Positions 44,414 through 57,915 of a stretch of DNA of 64,000 nt are shown here, piece after piece. The notes below the pieces were generated by a model that was not told the DNA's origin, searched no databases, and worked only from the letters and a program-made list of their open reading frames with translations. Position 1 is the first letter of the stretch; each line of letters begins with the position of its first letter. Origin of the DNA: Megamerina dolium (lineage: Eukaryota; Arthropoda; Insecta; Diptera; Megamerinidae); NCBI GenBank assembly GCA_963854835.1, contig OY978525.1, positions 18,942,309-19,006,308 on the forward strand, written 5' to 3'. The position numbers and the translations under genes are program-made.

Positions 44414-47400
44414 AAAACCGTCAGCATAGAAACGACCAGAAATTACAAAATATTTTATATCAGAGGATAAATTCTTAAAAGAAAATTTTGAGCGCTCATA
44501 TCATCGTCTAAATTTAATTTTATTTTAGTGCACTTTAGATATAAGCCCATATATGGGAATATTTGCACTTTGGTCTTAAAGTCCTGAATCTTCATGATAA
44601 TGATTGCAATGTAATTACTTAAAAAAATCTAATATTAAAATATGTTTCACTCTAAATGCTTGTGTTTCTAATGAATTTCAATTGGCATAAATTTTCCTAG
44701 CCCACCATGATAAGAAGTATAAAACAGATATACAATTTTTTTTCAAGAATACCATCCTTATATTATTTACATATTTTTCTATCGACGAATATGATAAGAT
44801 CATCAAATAATCACTGAGAAGTATATGCACAAATGTATGGTACATATGGTTGACACCTACATGGAAATCTAAGAAATCTACACATGTTGTGATAAAGAAA
44901 ACACACAATAAAATTGAAAGAAATGAGTCTATGCATATTTAGAAGGATATGAGTGTCATATAAATACAATAATGGCAAAAAAAACCATTGAACTTCTAAT
45001 GAAATGCAAAAATCTACAATACACAAAAAAAAAACGAAAAGAGAACATGATCAATAAGAGATGATCATCACTGATATCTGTGTTGTAATGTGAATGCTTT
45101 TGTAATTTTATATTTTGAATCTTTAATTGCGTTTTACCACATGTCATCGTTAGTACAGGTATTCATATGATTATCAAGATTATTTTAGCGATCATCAGCA
45201 ACACCTTCTTTCCATGTGAAGGGAAGTAAAGAAATTCAAATTGAACAATGTCTTTAGAGACTCTAAACAATGTTAGAAATAACATAAAACATATATAGAA
45301 CTGTAGATTGAATTGAAAAGTAGAAAGAGAGAGAGCGAAAAGATTGATAAGAGATATGAAGATGAAATTATAAAGAAATGTGGTATAATGTCATATGTAC
45401 TCCTGACAAACAGGAAACAGATGCACGCAACATGGCTAATTATACTGGCAATGGTATGTATGTAAGCACCCTTCCCATTGTGTAGGATTTTTACTGATAT
45501 ATAGTATAATATATTGGTCATATACTCGTATAAATAAAACTTGCTGAAATCACTTGAATGCACTACGAATGCATCACTAGTGTACCTACTCATATCAACG
45601 AAGTAAATGAGTATGAAAACCTTTAATTAAATATGAACTTGATCGTTATGAACGTCCTACAATGATCAGACAATCGTAAGAGCAGGTGTCAAAATAATTT
45701 GGCAACCTACAAACAAGCAAATTGCATGTCATTGCAGAATTTAATTTGTTTTTTTTTTTTGTGAAGCTATGAATATGTGATAAATGAACTGACACCTCTG
45801 TAGAGATATTAAACAAGAGCATTCAAAGAAGCAGCGAAGGTGTTAAGCAGCTGTAGAGAGCATATAAAAAAATTAATGATACTCACGTCCAAGGTAATAT
45901 ATAGTAGGTATAAGATCATGCCTAAAATTATATACTTATATAATAGGAAGGATAGTTATATTCATATGTAGGCGCCAAACATAATTACAGGGTATTTGAA
46001 TTTTTCAATGGAAGTGATTTTCTGAAGGATATTTATAATACCAGTAGAAATAGTAATTGAGCATTTGTATTACAGAAAAAATTTAGTTTTTATTTTCTGT
46101 TCCAATACTATACCAACAAATTGCTGCTGACCTTTATTAATACTACATGTACAAACTGAGTCTCTCCCTTACCTATGATCTTAAGTGTAATATCCTGCTG
46201 TGGCATACACGATCAGTGAATATATTTTTGAATGTGTGCATAGTACCAAAAATTAGTACATTTTTGAATTGCTTTAGGTTAGATAGGAACACTAAATTTT
46301 AGTCATTTTTTTTTTTTGTTTTGAGATATTATGTTAACGCCTTTTTAATGATGAGTTTTGCATTACAGACATCAACATATCTCTAATATCTGACATAGCG
46401 CCACACTATTGGTGTTACAACATGCCGTGTTAATTGGATGCAATTGCCCCGTCAAGTTGTTCGGCATTGTCTTTAAAATGATCACCTGTGAAAATAACCG
46501 GACGATCAAACAGAGAGAAAACTGTTGCAGCAACAGTAGTTCATAATAACAAGAAATAGTTTAATTTTGAATGAAAATTCCATTTTGTTCGACGTTTCTC
46601 TGTTTATTGGGATTGTTATATATTTTTCTTACATTTTTTTTATGGCTTCCTGTTGTGAGGCGTACAATTTTTTGACGCCATCCACTACTAGAGTGCTGGT
46701 GACTTGCAATTTTCATGCAGGTGAGAATTATTGTAGTCGATATTAATATATACAAATGTTATTTGGATTATTTAGAGAGTGAAGTTAAGAGGTTTATTTC
46801 ATTAAATAAACAAATATAAACAAATCGGCTTTAAAATTTATTTTTTTTAATATATTTCCATGTCTGCAAAATACGATATTAATATAGCTCACACCAATAT
46901 GAAGCTTGTATTTTTTGTATAAGAAATATTAAATTCAATTAAACATACTATTTTTGTAATATGTTATTCATATCGCACCAATTAATAATAAAGTTTTTAA
47001 TTTAATTCTCGTAACAACTGATAAACCACCCTGTTGATTAATTTAATTCGTTAAATTGTATTAAATATCATAAAATATGATTGCAGTTAATTGAATTGTT
47101 CCAAAAAAAAAGAACACATCAGAGATAATTTCACAAAATTAAAAGTTGTCAACAATTTTAACACGGCCGACTCAATACATGAACACATTCAATTATGATA
47201 GACCGCGTTCAAACAGCGGCAGTCCACTAAAGGGCATCAACATAACGCACAAAAGTATTCATAAATTAATTAAAACCACTTGTTTTTGACACTTAATACA
47301 GTGCAAGACATTAAATTAATAATTGCACCCTGTGGATTTATACAATATTATTGAATGGTACTAATAGCCTGCGTATATAGACGTCGATGTTATTGCCGCG

Positions 47401-48614
47401 CTACTGCAATTACCAGTCGATATAATACTATGCGTATGCATTATGACAGAATGACATCAATTTGAAATATCTTAAACATTTCCAACAATAACAACAACAA
47501 CATATCATGCTACAAATGATATATACCTCACTCTTACCACCCACTTTCTTGAAATGTTGCTCTAATGCTGGCTCTAATTATTACTGCCGCAATTACTTCA
47601 AATGCAACTTATATATGTTCGCGCAGCATTAAATTTTGAAGAACGTGCAAGCATTTGTTATATAAATGTACGAAGAATTATCTAAAACAACATCGAATTG
47701 AATGTCGATTCAATCAACAATTTGACATTGTTAATGATGCTGATACTATTGCTACTACTGTAGTAAAATATGTGAGATAATTTAAGGAGCAGAGCAAAGA
47801 AATTGATGACATCGTTGTGGGAGATCGCAAGTATTTACTTTTATATATGATAGGTAGAGATGGGAAAATTGTGTACAACGTGTATAGTAGTGGCTGAACT
47901 ACTATATCTATGGGAAAATTGAGGCTAAAACGAGTAATCGGTATTAAAAATTTTTTACTGTATTCTATTTCGCTTGTAGCTCTCAATATTAAAGAAATTG
48001 GAAAATATTATTCACTTTAACACTAATGTTGATAGAGTTTATTTCGTCTAATACATGCAGCCTCTATAAATGTCTCGTGATAGAGTCACTATTCTGGCGA
48101 ATACCTAGTCTACCAATATGTTAATAATGTCAACACAGTCTGACCGCCCCCATGGTAAAAGAAAATATGCTTTTATACATCACTAATAAGAATTCATATA
48201 TCCATATCATACTTCAGAATACATTTCGTTTTTGCATACATACTCGTATACATATGTTGAAAGAACTTTGTTTATATACATGTTGCTTTGTTCATGTGCA
48301 CATTATTACTACACTTCAATTCCTTTAAATCATAAAAAATGTATCAAATTTAATTGCAAACCATTTAATTGCTTCACCTGATGTGTAGCATGTGATTGGT
48401 GTGTATGGTGTTGTTGGTGAAAAATTAAAATCATATTGCAAATAAGATTACAGCTTTTAAGCGAATTCGTATTTCAATGGTTTTGAACTGTTTTTCAAAA
48501 GAGATGAGCATTGGATGTTTTTTCAGAGTTTGAGAACTTTGAACCAAAATGAAAGAAGGAAATATTATTAAAATTCAATTTTTTTTTTTTTTTATTTTAA
48601 TCTATTAGATAATT
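44414..48614. other. AT-rich DNA without a supported gene
   Basis: Contains many short frames, none with a recognisable domain. The minus frames at 44678-44908 and 45273-45593 are hydrophobic because of TTT/ATT-rich sequence and are not convincing genes. Confidence 0.45.
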
Positions 48615-48960
48615 TCATGCCATTTAGTTTTCGGGCATATGTCCACCCTGGCTACGAGTTATATGCTCCATTTGATCAGTCTAATTGTTGTGCACTTTTT
48701 CCAATAAATCTGGCTGTATTTCGTCAATGGTGGCTTAAATATTGGCTTCCAACGCTTCAAGAGTTGCTAGTTTGTCGGCATAAACCAATGACTTAACATA
48801 GCCCCATAAAATGTTAAATCGCACGAATGAAGAGGCTAATTTACAGAACCGCGTCTGGAAAGAAAATTGTCGCCAAATTGATTTCGCAATAATTCGATTA
48901 TGTCATGTGCTGACCAAATGTCATCGATGTTTAACTGATCAATTTGAGGAAACAAATTCC
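48615..48960 (-). pseudogene. Tc1/mariner-type transposase relic, C-terminal part
   Basis: The minus strand reads DIIELLRNQFGDNFLSRR, a stop, then a degraded CDLTP region, ILWGYVKSLVYADKLATLEA, IDEIQPDLLEKVHNN and MEHITRSQGGHMPEN. This is the same family as the transposase at 30194-31624 (WGYAKDRVYADKPLTLEHLK, SRGGHLND). It preserves the segment that the 30194 copy lacks. Several stops are present, and no TIR was found. Confidence 0.78.
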
Positions 48961-51730
48961 TTCCCTATCGAAAGATCTCAATTATTTAATTATTCTAAAA
49001 ATTTTTATAGTTAAATCCGAAAGACATAAAGCTTTTTTAGAAGCTTTTTTAAACAACTAAAAGCAAAAAATCCGAAGTGACTAAGGGCCATTTTCTCAAC
49101 TGCCTATTAGCGTTGTCAAATTGATAAAAGTTAAATCAGTGAAGAGATGGATGAAATAAAGGAGCATATACTTGCCAAGTGTCTAGCTTTTCTAAGAAAA
49201 AGTACGAAGAGACAGCGTTGGACGAACAGGATTACTAAGGACTACAAGTTCAGTATGTGATTAAGTACCTGAAAACCGTTTATAAAATAGAGGATGTGCA
49301 ATCGATCTGAAAGGTCAGAGTATTATACACAAATTTATATACTAATTTGCCGAGCAGACGAGCTCGTAATGCTGAACACAAGTGAAGCGTCAAACGCAAA
49401 AAAATCAGTTATTAGAGATCCCAATCGCCAGATGAAAATATCAGCTTGAGAAAATTACTGCTAATTTCATAGCAAGAATATGGATAGAATATGAACGACA
49501 AAATTGTCGTGGTCTACTTAGAAGCGTATATACAAATATTCTGGTATTAATAAAAAAGAAATTTCAGACATTGTAAGTGTGAACATAGCTCAATTCACTG
49601 AAAATAATTTTTATATTCAATTCAATATCCATTTCAATATATAGTCGTTTCTATGTAAATGTTCTTTACAAATAATGTCGTGCTTACGTGTAAGATCATT
49701 CATCTTAACTTCTAGTGTAGTATGTATATGAAATATATCTAATTGCTAGTATGTATATATTTTTTTATGGGAAAATTTATCGTTAATAAAAAATTATATA
49801 CTAATTTCAAATAAATTAAATTAAATTGAAATCACTTGCTGTCGCTGTTGACCAACAAATTTCATGTGCTAAATGTTGCAAGATAATTGATTACCAAATG
49901 CGCCTATACGTTACATAATAAAATCAAATGGTGTTTTATAGAAATGCATGATGAGTAGTACGTAGGTACACTATGTACATAGAATTTTAATGTGGCTCAT
50001 CACATACACACGCACAAACACGACTCAGTGTATACATCATAAAAAAAATTACTGCTAGGATAATTGTATGCCACATACAGTGCTTTGTCTGAGGGAAACC
50101 CAGATTATAAATCTAATAAAAGCCACACACACGCGCATTATTATGTGATTCAATACAAATAAATGTTAAATAATAAACTAGAGGACATCGCATACAACAA
50201 TAAATATGATTGCTGAAGGCACTAAGGGAAAGGAAGAGATCCAAAAAAGCAATACCAAAAAATAAACATGTCTCAAGCAAAAACAACGGCAACAAAAGAT
50301 TAATTAATACATGTCCATTTATGCTGTCAAACCTTAAAAGAAATCATGAACAAGCACAATATCCATAGGCACCACCAACCAATACCAGTTAAGACGATCG
50401 AAGAGCTGAAAGACAAACAAATACAGAATCACATTTGAAGGATAAGTTTGGACATTTTTATCGTTCGTGAGCGTAATAAAAAATAAATCTACTGAATTAA
50501 ACCCAATTGGAAAAATATATGCATCCGAGTCCCTATTCCTTTAGTTAAGAAATCACAGATGATTTGTGTCATGCAATAGAAGAAATTATGTGAAGGAATT
50601 ATTAACAAACCATTAGAAAAGTTGCTTGAGAATAGTTAGCTATCACCATCACCATTTTACTTATGATTGTACATTATTATTTCCTTCTGGGAAACCAAAA
50701 TACCAAATACAATATCTATATACTCAAACGTAAGTGAATAAACCAAGGTAAGTGAATTAGTAAGGCAACCACCATATGCATGTGTACGAGTGCTCAATTC
50801 ATATGTCGTACATCATTTCCAAGTACGTGCTATTTGATTAAATATTTTCAATGAAAATATTATTGCAAAAGGTCGAAAAACAATAAATTCACACACACAT
50901 CTACAAACACATTTAACAAGACACATATTCACACCAACATATCAACACTCTACCTGTGACATATGGGTAAAGGCAATTTTGTTTAACAGCTTTGTGGTTT
51001 ACACCTGCGAACGAAATCAACTTTAGCTTTTCCCTTTTGAATAATGATATAAAATGATATTAATAATAATTTTAGTGATATTAAAATAAGTCAAAAAAAA
51101 AAAAAATAACAAAATATAGATAATAAAAAACAACAACTAAAATAAAAAGGATAATGAATTTGAATATGACATGTGTTGACGTAAATTATGCCATGTACGA
51201 GTACGTATGTAGGTAGAAATGCTTTGGGAAAATAAATATGAAAGTATGTATGAAAAGTTCATATAATTAAAATATGAGTGTGAGAACTTTTAGAAAAAAA
51301 AAAAAAAAAAATAATACAACAAAAAATAAAATGATAAAAAACAGAAAATAACACAGCAATTCAAAGAGCAAAACAAAAAAAGTCTCCTGCAGACGAGATA
51401 AATTCTTCTGTATGTATTCGAGGTCGTTGAATTTGAAATCTGTAGTTGGTTTGACCCGATCAAGTCTTACTTGATTAAGAGCCATTAAGAGGTGATTCAT
51501 TTTATTAAAATACCCAGAATTTCCCTTGGAGGGTTTTAATAAATTTTAAAAACATCAGCTTTGTAGCGCAGGTTCCATAAGAGGTCGAAATAGAGATTAA
51601 GTATATTCGAAGGAAACGCTGACTCAGTGAAAGTGGTGGGGCCCATTCATACATTTCACTGATCTATCTGCGTAATTATGGATTATTTTCATAATTTTCA
51701 GGTGTTTCTACTTCCAGTTTGCAGGGAACC
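48961..51730. other. AT-rich DNA without a supported gene
   Basis: Mixed simple sequence, including a poly-A run near 51295. The minus frame at 51267-51500 is mostly a translated A-tract. A faint Tc1-like resemblance near 49350-49560 was not strong enough to call. Confidence 0.45.
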
Positions 51731-51735
51731 ATGGC

Positions 51736-51771
51736 TATTATTATTATTATTATTATTATTATATTATTATT
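51736..51771. repeat. (ATT)n microsatellite
   Basis: Twelve TTA/ATT units with one interruption. It directly borders the low-coordinate end of the minus-strand LINE relic. Confidence 0.9.
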
Positions 51772-51774
51772 GAA

Positions 51775-52440
51775 AGGTTCATTGTCCTTCCTGCAGTGTT
51801 GGCAGGTTTCATCCGAAAAGATTCCCAGTGTGGTTAGGTGATAATTCAGTCTACAGCGTGCTGTAAGTATTCCCGTAATGATTCTTAGATTTTTCTTATT
51901 TATGTTAATATATTCCTCAAATCGTTTTAAGCTGTAGGTGCCTTAAAGTAACTCGAAATGGGACAAACCTGGTAAGTTTGCCCAATATGATTATCTTTCT
52001 GATTTTTCTTTCTTCTTTGTATGTATGGCTTAGTTCCCTAGCCCAGACCACAGATGTGTTTCGGGCCTACAAAGAGTGTTGCGGCAACCTTCCTGGCGAG
52101 CTTATCTAACAACTTGCTCCCTTCAACTCCACTGTGTCCCGGAACCCAGAGAATGCACAGCTGATTACATTCACCAGGTTTGTTTCACCAATTTTGATTT
52201 CAACTGAATAGAATTGAGTGCATTTATACCTGCCTGGCTGTCTGTCAGGATTGCAATCCTTCGATTCCCGTATTCATATATGATGTTGAAGTGGGCATTC
52301 CTGTCAATCGCGTATACTTCCACTTGAAAGACAATAGAGTTATTTCCTAAAGTCTCGGAGTATTTTAACCCCGGGCCAACCATTCTTGCTCCGGCTCCTT
52401 CTTCAGTTAAAGAGCCTTCCTGCCTAAGCAACCCGTGTTT
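51775..52440 (-). pseudogene. Non-LTR retrotransposon relic: RNase H and C-terminal Cys motif
   Basis: The minus frame from 52431 gives LTEEGAGARMVGPGL, FQVEVYAIDRNAHFN, AILTDSQAGINALNS: the RNase H metal-binding Glu and Asp regions. It then shifts to LCILWVPGHSGVEGSKLLDKLARK. Further on come KNLRIITGILTARCRLNYHL and ETCQHCRKDNEP, a CxxC-type tail as in I/R1/LOA-type elements. The (ATT)n tract at 51736-51771 lies just beyond its 3' end and may be the element's tail. The RT domain is absent. Confidence 0.8.
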
Positions 52441-52540
52441 TTTTAACGTAAATCATTTTTGGATAGAGATAAAATGGTATAGCAGTTATCAAATCTGGTA
52501 ACCAAAAAGTCATTTGTACTCAGTAAAGTTTTTAATTTCA

Positions 52541-52930
52541 TCATGGAAAGATTGACAGCCCAACCATGCTTGCAAATTTTGAAATTTTATGACGAAAATC
52601 GTGGTTCCGTCATCCAAGCTTAAAGATTGTTTTATTGCAAAATTTAATTTAGCTATTTGGGGCTATGTGAACAACCGAAATTGTAAAATTTGGGCAACAA
52701 CTTAACCGTCAATGGCGATCGCTACATAGTCATAATAATTGACTATTTGATTCCCCAATTGTGTGGTATGAATTTGGAAGAGATGTAGCCAGATGGCTGC
52801 ATGGCATACATCAAACATAATAATCAATTTATTGAAGGAAACATTTGGCAACAATATAATCTCTAGAAATGTACCTGTGAACTATCTTGCAAGACCTAAA
52901 TTGGACAATTCGAACATTATTAAATAAAGT
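52541..52930 (+). pseudogene. Tc1/mariner-type transposase relic, internally deleted
   Basis: The plus strand starts MERLTAQPCLQILKFYDENR, the N-terminus of the family seen at 30194-31624. It jumps to LGLCEQ and, in another frame, WGYVNNRNCKIW (equivalent of GYVNKQNCRIW), then TVNGDRY and DYLIPQLCGMNLEEM, followed by PDGCMAYIKHNNQFIEGNIW. Stops and at least two deletions are present. No TIR pair was identified. This is the third copy of this family in the window. Confidence 0.72.
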
Positions 52931-53738
52931 CTTGAAATGAAAACTTTAAAATGATGGATATCTTTTTCCCCAACGCATTGTCTTCGATATTTTGCCATCT
53001 AAGAATAATAATATGTTCAGAACTTTAGAGTAAAATCATTCCTTGCGTCCAAATTTGAGTGCTGATGCTTATACACAAATATTTCCAGCGATATACATTT
53101 TCCCATTAATTATATGACCGAATATTGTGACATTTGGTTCTTCTCATTTAGTCATTCAATATATGTATGGGCACTGTTTCTTCCATAATGTACATATGTC
53201 CATTGTCGAAATTGCTCGAAAAATATGTTGTTGTCAAATTTTCAATGACACCTGCTCAATTTGATAACATTTTCCTTGCCTTGTGCCGTCATGACTGGCT
53301 GACTGTCGTGGTCGCAACGATACTGCGTCTACTTAATGAGATGACATCATGTTCACATTAAACTGTTGATACTATTAGGAGAGAAGATTTTTCATTTCTT
53401 TCGCTTTCTTGTTGACGTTTCAGCAGCTTTTTAATGAACTTTATCGTTACAACTATGAGTAGGATTATGTAGTACATAGTTTAAGAGGAATGAGATGTAT
53501 GAAGAATGGATCGTTTGTCTTCTAAATACTCCACATACTACTACTTGTCATAATCATTAATAATAATTTCAAATATTTTAAATGCACCAAAGTTTGAATG
53601 TATAAACAACAACAATAAAAGCCACAATACTTACATGTATATTCTTTTCAAGTAGCATCTATCGTATACACATACGTCCGCCTGCTGTATATGCTCTACA
53701 TGTAGTACATCCTACTTCATTTTAACACCCTCTGTATA

Positions 53739-53739
<1 letters not shown>

Positions 53740-53779
<40 letters not shown>

Positions 53780-53793
53780 TATTATTATTATTA
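53740..53793. repeat. (TCA)n(TTA)n compound microsatellite
   Basis: About 13 TCA units grading into TTA units. Confidence 0.92.
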
Positions 53794-53911
53794 TCACCAT
53801 TTTAAAAACAATTCAATTAGCTTCCTGTCAAATTTACATTGTTCGCTTGTCCATCACTTTCCAATGCACATTATTCTTGTTGGCATTCTCATTGTTCTCT
53901 TTTATTTTAAT

Positions 53912-53997
53912 ATTGTTGTTGTTGTTGTTGTTATTGCATTCTCAAGTTTTTCATGCAACATATTTGCTGCTGCTGCTGCTGTTGTTGTTGTTGTTGG
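53912..53997. repeat. (TTG)n and (CTG)n microsatellites
   Basis: A TTG run at 53912-53932, and a CTG run changing to TTG at 53965-53997. Confidence 0.9.
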
Positions 53998-54333
53998 TCG
54001 TCATTTTCTTAACTTTATTTTTAAGTTGGTATTTTGTTTTGTTTTTCATTAAATTGCTGCTCCCACAGCAATTTAATAAATTGCCATTGGGTTAATAGCA
54101 ATGGTTGTTGCTAGTAGTACTCGTATGAGTTGGTTGGCCAACTTGCTGGTCTGTCTGTGTTTGTCTGGTTGGGTCGTTTATTGTTGAAATGGTCGCTTTA
54201 GTCATCTCCATTAAACGTATGTGTCGTTTTTAGTGTTTGTTTGCTTTTTTTTCCTATTCGTTCCTATTCATCGTTGGCTGAGTGAGTATGTGGTAATGAA
54301 GCAATTAATTTTGGGCATCCCACTACTAATATC

Positions 54334-54360
54334 CAACAACAACAACAACAACAGCAACAA
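54334..54360. repeat. (CAA)n microsatellite
   Basis: Eight or nine CAA units with one CAG. Confidence 0.9.
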
Positions 54361-55261
54361 TAACATCAACATATAGAGGTACGATTCATTAAAGATGTCT
54401 TCTTGCGGGCTATTTGTTGTATATTGTTGTCATTGTTGTTGTTTTACATCATTTTAACGCTAAATTATAAACAATTTCTTATGTTTTATTCTGACTTAAC
54501 CCTCACCGCCTTCCATAAAATAAAATAATTCTCTTAATTACATTGTTGTTTTTTTTTTAAGTGTATTTGTTGTGTTCGGTGAAAAATTAATATGTTTGCG
54601 GTTTTGTTTTGTTGGCAACATGTTTATATCAATTTCTTTTAATGTATTCTCTCTGACAGATGTCTTTATCTTATTATTTGAAAATATGTATGTGCAAAGG
54701 CATGAATATTTTTGAATGGAATTAGAAAATTTTGAAAATTTACACAGTGTAATTAACTATGAAAATTTCTATTTATTTCAGAATTTCAATACAGAATTGT
54801 CACAATCTTCTGCTATAAAATAAAGATGTAAGTACGATTTGAATATTTAAATTTTAGTGTAGCCATTAGTAGTAAATTAGATATGAGATATGTAAGTGTT
54901 ATGATACTGGTATGTCGGAGAAGATGCTATGACGTACTAGCTTTAAACTTTCACAGGTGACAGTTTGATTCGTCGTTCGATTTTTGCACCAAATTGAAAA
55001 CGAATACCCGGGTTGTTTTATATTGACTTTTATATATATTATATTGTTTTATATTGACTTGGGCCACATTTTGGAGGGAGAAAATATGAAAAAATGTATT
55101 TTACATCTATGATCTGTCTATGAGCATGGTTTTTGGAATCCCAAATATCGGACCAAATATATCCAAATGTACCTACATACCGTCCTATCTTCAATGCGGA
55201 AGATATTATTTCAATATCAGAGGGAGGCTTTGAAAAATTATATGGACAATCTTTCACTTTC

Positions 55262-55560
55262 TGTTCTGTAGCTCTGTGATTCAATCACCGGCTGTAACAA
55301 CTTTAATATCACAATGAAATTTCGTTCAAATAATACCCACCTATCGGTAAGCAATTGATAATTCATCCGGCGGTAACTATTTGGTATGAAAAATCCTCTA
55401 AAAAGGCTTTGTTATAGAGCTCATAAAAAGTGATGTCACAAGGTTTCCGCCTAATAAAAGTAGGTCCCTTCTAATACTGTCCAAAATTTAACATGTACCA
55501 CAGCATTGGACGGAAGCCCGGCCAAAGCGCCCTCTGGAGTCTATAGGTTCAATATATTTG
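55262..55560 (+). mobile_element. SINE copy with partial tRNA head
   Basis: Starts with GTAGCTCTGTGATTCAATCACCGGCTG (head with an internal deletion), then AATACCCACCTATCGGTAAGC, GGTATGAAAAATCCTCTAAA, AGTGATGTCACAAG, AAAGTAGGTCCC, ACTGTCCAAAATTTAACATG and GCCCGGCCAAAG. Coherent along its length but diverged from the 30621 copy. Confidence 0.82.
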
Positions 55561-55925
55561 TTTACTATACATTTATCATCCTTCTTTCAGTTGGCAGGGT
55601 ATTCACTGTCCTTTAAGTAGAAACTTCATCCATCATAATAACGAAAATACACTATTAATTCAAAGGATGTCCTCCAGTTCCGGCCATTATATAGCAATTT
55701 AGTCGATGTAAATCATGTTTACAGCATTTCTTTTTCGGAGCATGATAATATTCCAGGAAATAATAATTCCGATGGGGTGAATAGGGGAAAATGTGCACTT
55801 CTAATTCAGTACAGTACAGCATGACTAACTCTCTATGCGAAATTGTTTTACTCCTGATAGGGACAAAATTTTAGTGTCGATATTAGCAATGGAACTTCTT
55901 TGGTCCTGCACTAGAAATGATCACC
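55561..55925. other. Unassigned DNA between SINE and LINE relic
   Basis: No gene or repeat is recognised. Part may belong to the 3' flank of the LINE. Confidence 0.4.
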
Positions 55926-57915
55926 CATCAATCAATCAATCAAAAGAGAGCCTGACAAAATCCTTGTTCATCAAGTGGATCACGCGAAACCAGACCAAGG
56001 TCTGTTAGAGGATATGAGGCCTATAGCTGATACCTCTGGGGCCAACCACAAGTGTTACACCAAACGAGATCTTTTGTACCCAAGCCCGTTTACGACACTA
56101 GAATCTCCTCTACCTTTTTAATGAAGGATAGAATTGATTTTGTCGAACTTTTGATTATTGAAGCTGGTGTTGGGAAACTCAGCTGAAAGTGTTTGAGGCG
56201 TAGTCGGGCCAGGGACGGACATTCGCAAAGAATGTGTATTGATGTTTCATCCTCCTTCAGACAGAGTCTACACTCCGTGTCAGAGGATAGTCCCATTTTG
56301 TAAAGTTGGTATTTTAACCAGTTATGTCCTGAGAGATAGCCGGTTATAAGGCGTAGGTTTGTTCTGTTAAGATTAGTTCTGTCAAAAGCTGCATTAAAGG
56401 TGATGAGAGCTTTCGCTTGGCGAAGATCCGTCGAATTTGTCTATTGTAGAAGGTATTTGTCATGGTAATGTTTTTCTATCATAGCTTTGGCCGATGCCCA
56501 GGTTATACCGCAGAAAGGCTCCGGGCCCATCAATGGAGAAGACGAGCCAGCTCTCGCCAGCTCGTCCGCCACTTCATTGCCCCCAATTCCTTTGTGCCCC
56601 GGTACCCAACATAATGTGACCTTGTTTCGCATAGAGAGTTTCTGTACGATATGAAAGCATTCGGTGACTAATTTTGAGGAGTACTCCCAAGAGGAGAGAG
56701 ATTTGATGGCAGCTTGGCTGTCTGAGCAAATAAGAATGCGCGTTCCTTTGAGCCCTTTGTCATGTATATGACGTGCAGAAAGTTCTATGGCATGTATTTC
56801 TGTTTGGAAAACAGTTGCCCACGAGCCCATTGTGACAGATATGCGGGTATTAGGATCATATATCCCGGCACAATTACCACACGTAATTGTGTTTTGAGGG
56901 TATTAGGTTGTTATTCGTTTTCCATTCGAGCCTCTCTGGGATGATTGTGGAGAACCCCCTGCGTTAGCGTAGTTCTTGAGGCATGAAATCTGAGTTAGAA
57001 CATATTTCTATATTAGGTATATTTTTTATGATTGTTTCGTGTCCACTTGAACTCGATGTTGAACTGTGGAAAAGGTTCATGCGAATGGCACTGATTGCTG
57101 CTGAATTTTTAATCTTAATCGGTAGGAGTCCTACCAGAGCCTCTAGTGCAGCCGTGGGACAAGATTTCACAGCCGCGGTTAGAGATAGACACGCCAGTCT
57201 TTGAAGTTTATTGCATTCACGGATTGCTGATATTTTGGTAACTTTTGGCCGCCACACCATTTTTGGAGACGCACTACGCCGAAATAGGGTTTGTACTTTC
57301 TTGTGAAAGCAACAACAACCGCTTTTTGTGGGTTTATACGGAGGCCTTCTGTGGCGCACCATCGATCAGTAATTTGAAGGGCATACGGCATGCGATTTGA
57401 TAACGTGCTACCACTTTTTCCTGTAACAAGGATAGCAAGGTCGTCTGCATATCCGATTACATCTAAACCTGTAGCGGGGAAAGAACGCCCCCCTGCGAAC
57501 AGCTTTTAACAGCTCTGACGTTTACTTTGGTATTTCCTAAATTTGCTGAAATATATCGGTTTTCCAGCTTAGTTTTTACCCAAATCACTGATTATTCATC
57601 TATACCTCTACGTGCCAAAACTCTAGACTCATAGACTCATACCCAGTATTGTCGAACGCAACTTCTCTGTCCAGAAAAGCACAAAGAGATAGTTCTTTAG
57701 ATTCGAAGGATTTTTCGATTTTGGATACGAGATAATGGAATGCAGATTCTGTTGATTAGCCTTTGGTGTGGGCGAATTGATTCTTGTGTAGGAGGATGGA
57801 AGTTTCAAGCCATTGAATGATGTGAAGATCTATTAGTCGTTCCATTGTTTTCAGAATAAAAGAAGTTAAACTGATGGGATGGAACGATTTCGGGAATTCT
57901 GTTGGTTTATTTCCT
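55926..57915 (-). pseudogene. Long non-LTR retrotransposon relic: RT, RNase H, Cys-rich tail
   Basis: Reading on minus from 57915: the RT start FHPISLTSFILKTMERLID, then LLHKNQFAHTKG, CAFLDREVAFDNTG (AFD catalytic region). After a disordered stretch at 57600-57480 comes GYADDLAILVTGKSG with the YADD active site, CATEGLRINPQKAVVVAF, and SAIRECNKLQRLACLS. The RNase H block at 56830-56441 reads FQTEIHAIELSA, ICSDSQAAIKSLSS, LCWVPGHKGIGGNEVADELA, and the tail CRLCLKEDETSIHILCECP is a CCHC knuckle. A (TTGA)n tract near 55947-55929 may be the 3' tail. Several frame breaks and the missing endonuclease make it dead. It is an I/R1/LOA-like element by having RNase H after RT. Confidence 0.88.

Larger units (their letters stand above)
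52931..55261. other. Microsatellite-rich DNA without a supported gene
   Basis: Dense simple repeats: (TCA)n/(TTA)n at 53740-53793, (TTG)n at 53912-53932, (CTG/TTG)n at 53965-53997 and (CAA)n at 54334-54360. Frames over these give poly-Leu or poly-Val/Ala translations and are artefacts. Confidence 0.6.

Noticed and set aside
49350..49560. Possible Tc1-like N-terminal region with a GRA/RNA-like stretch
   Set aside because: The resemblance depends on choosing between frames at several points, and no catalytic motif follows.
53847..54095. Leu/Val-rich plus-strand frames resembling membrane proteins
   Set aside because: They are translations of TTG and CTG microsatellites.
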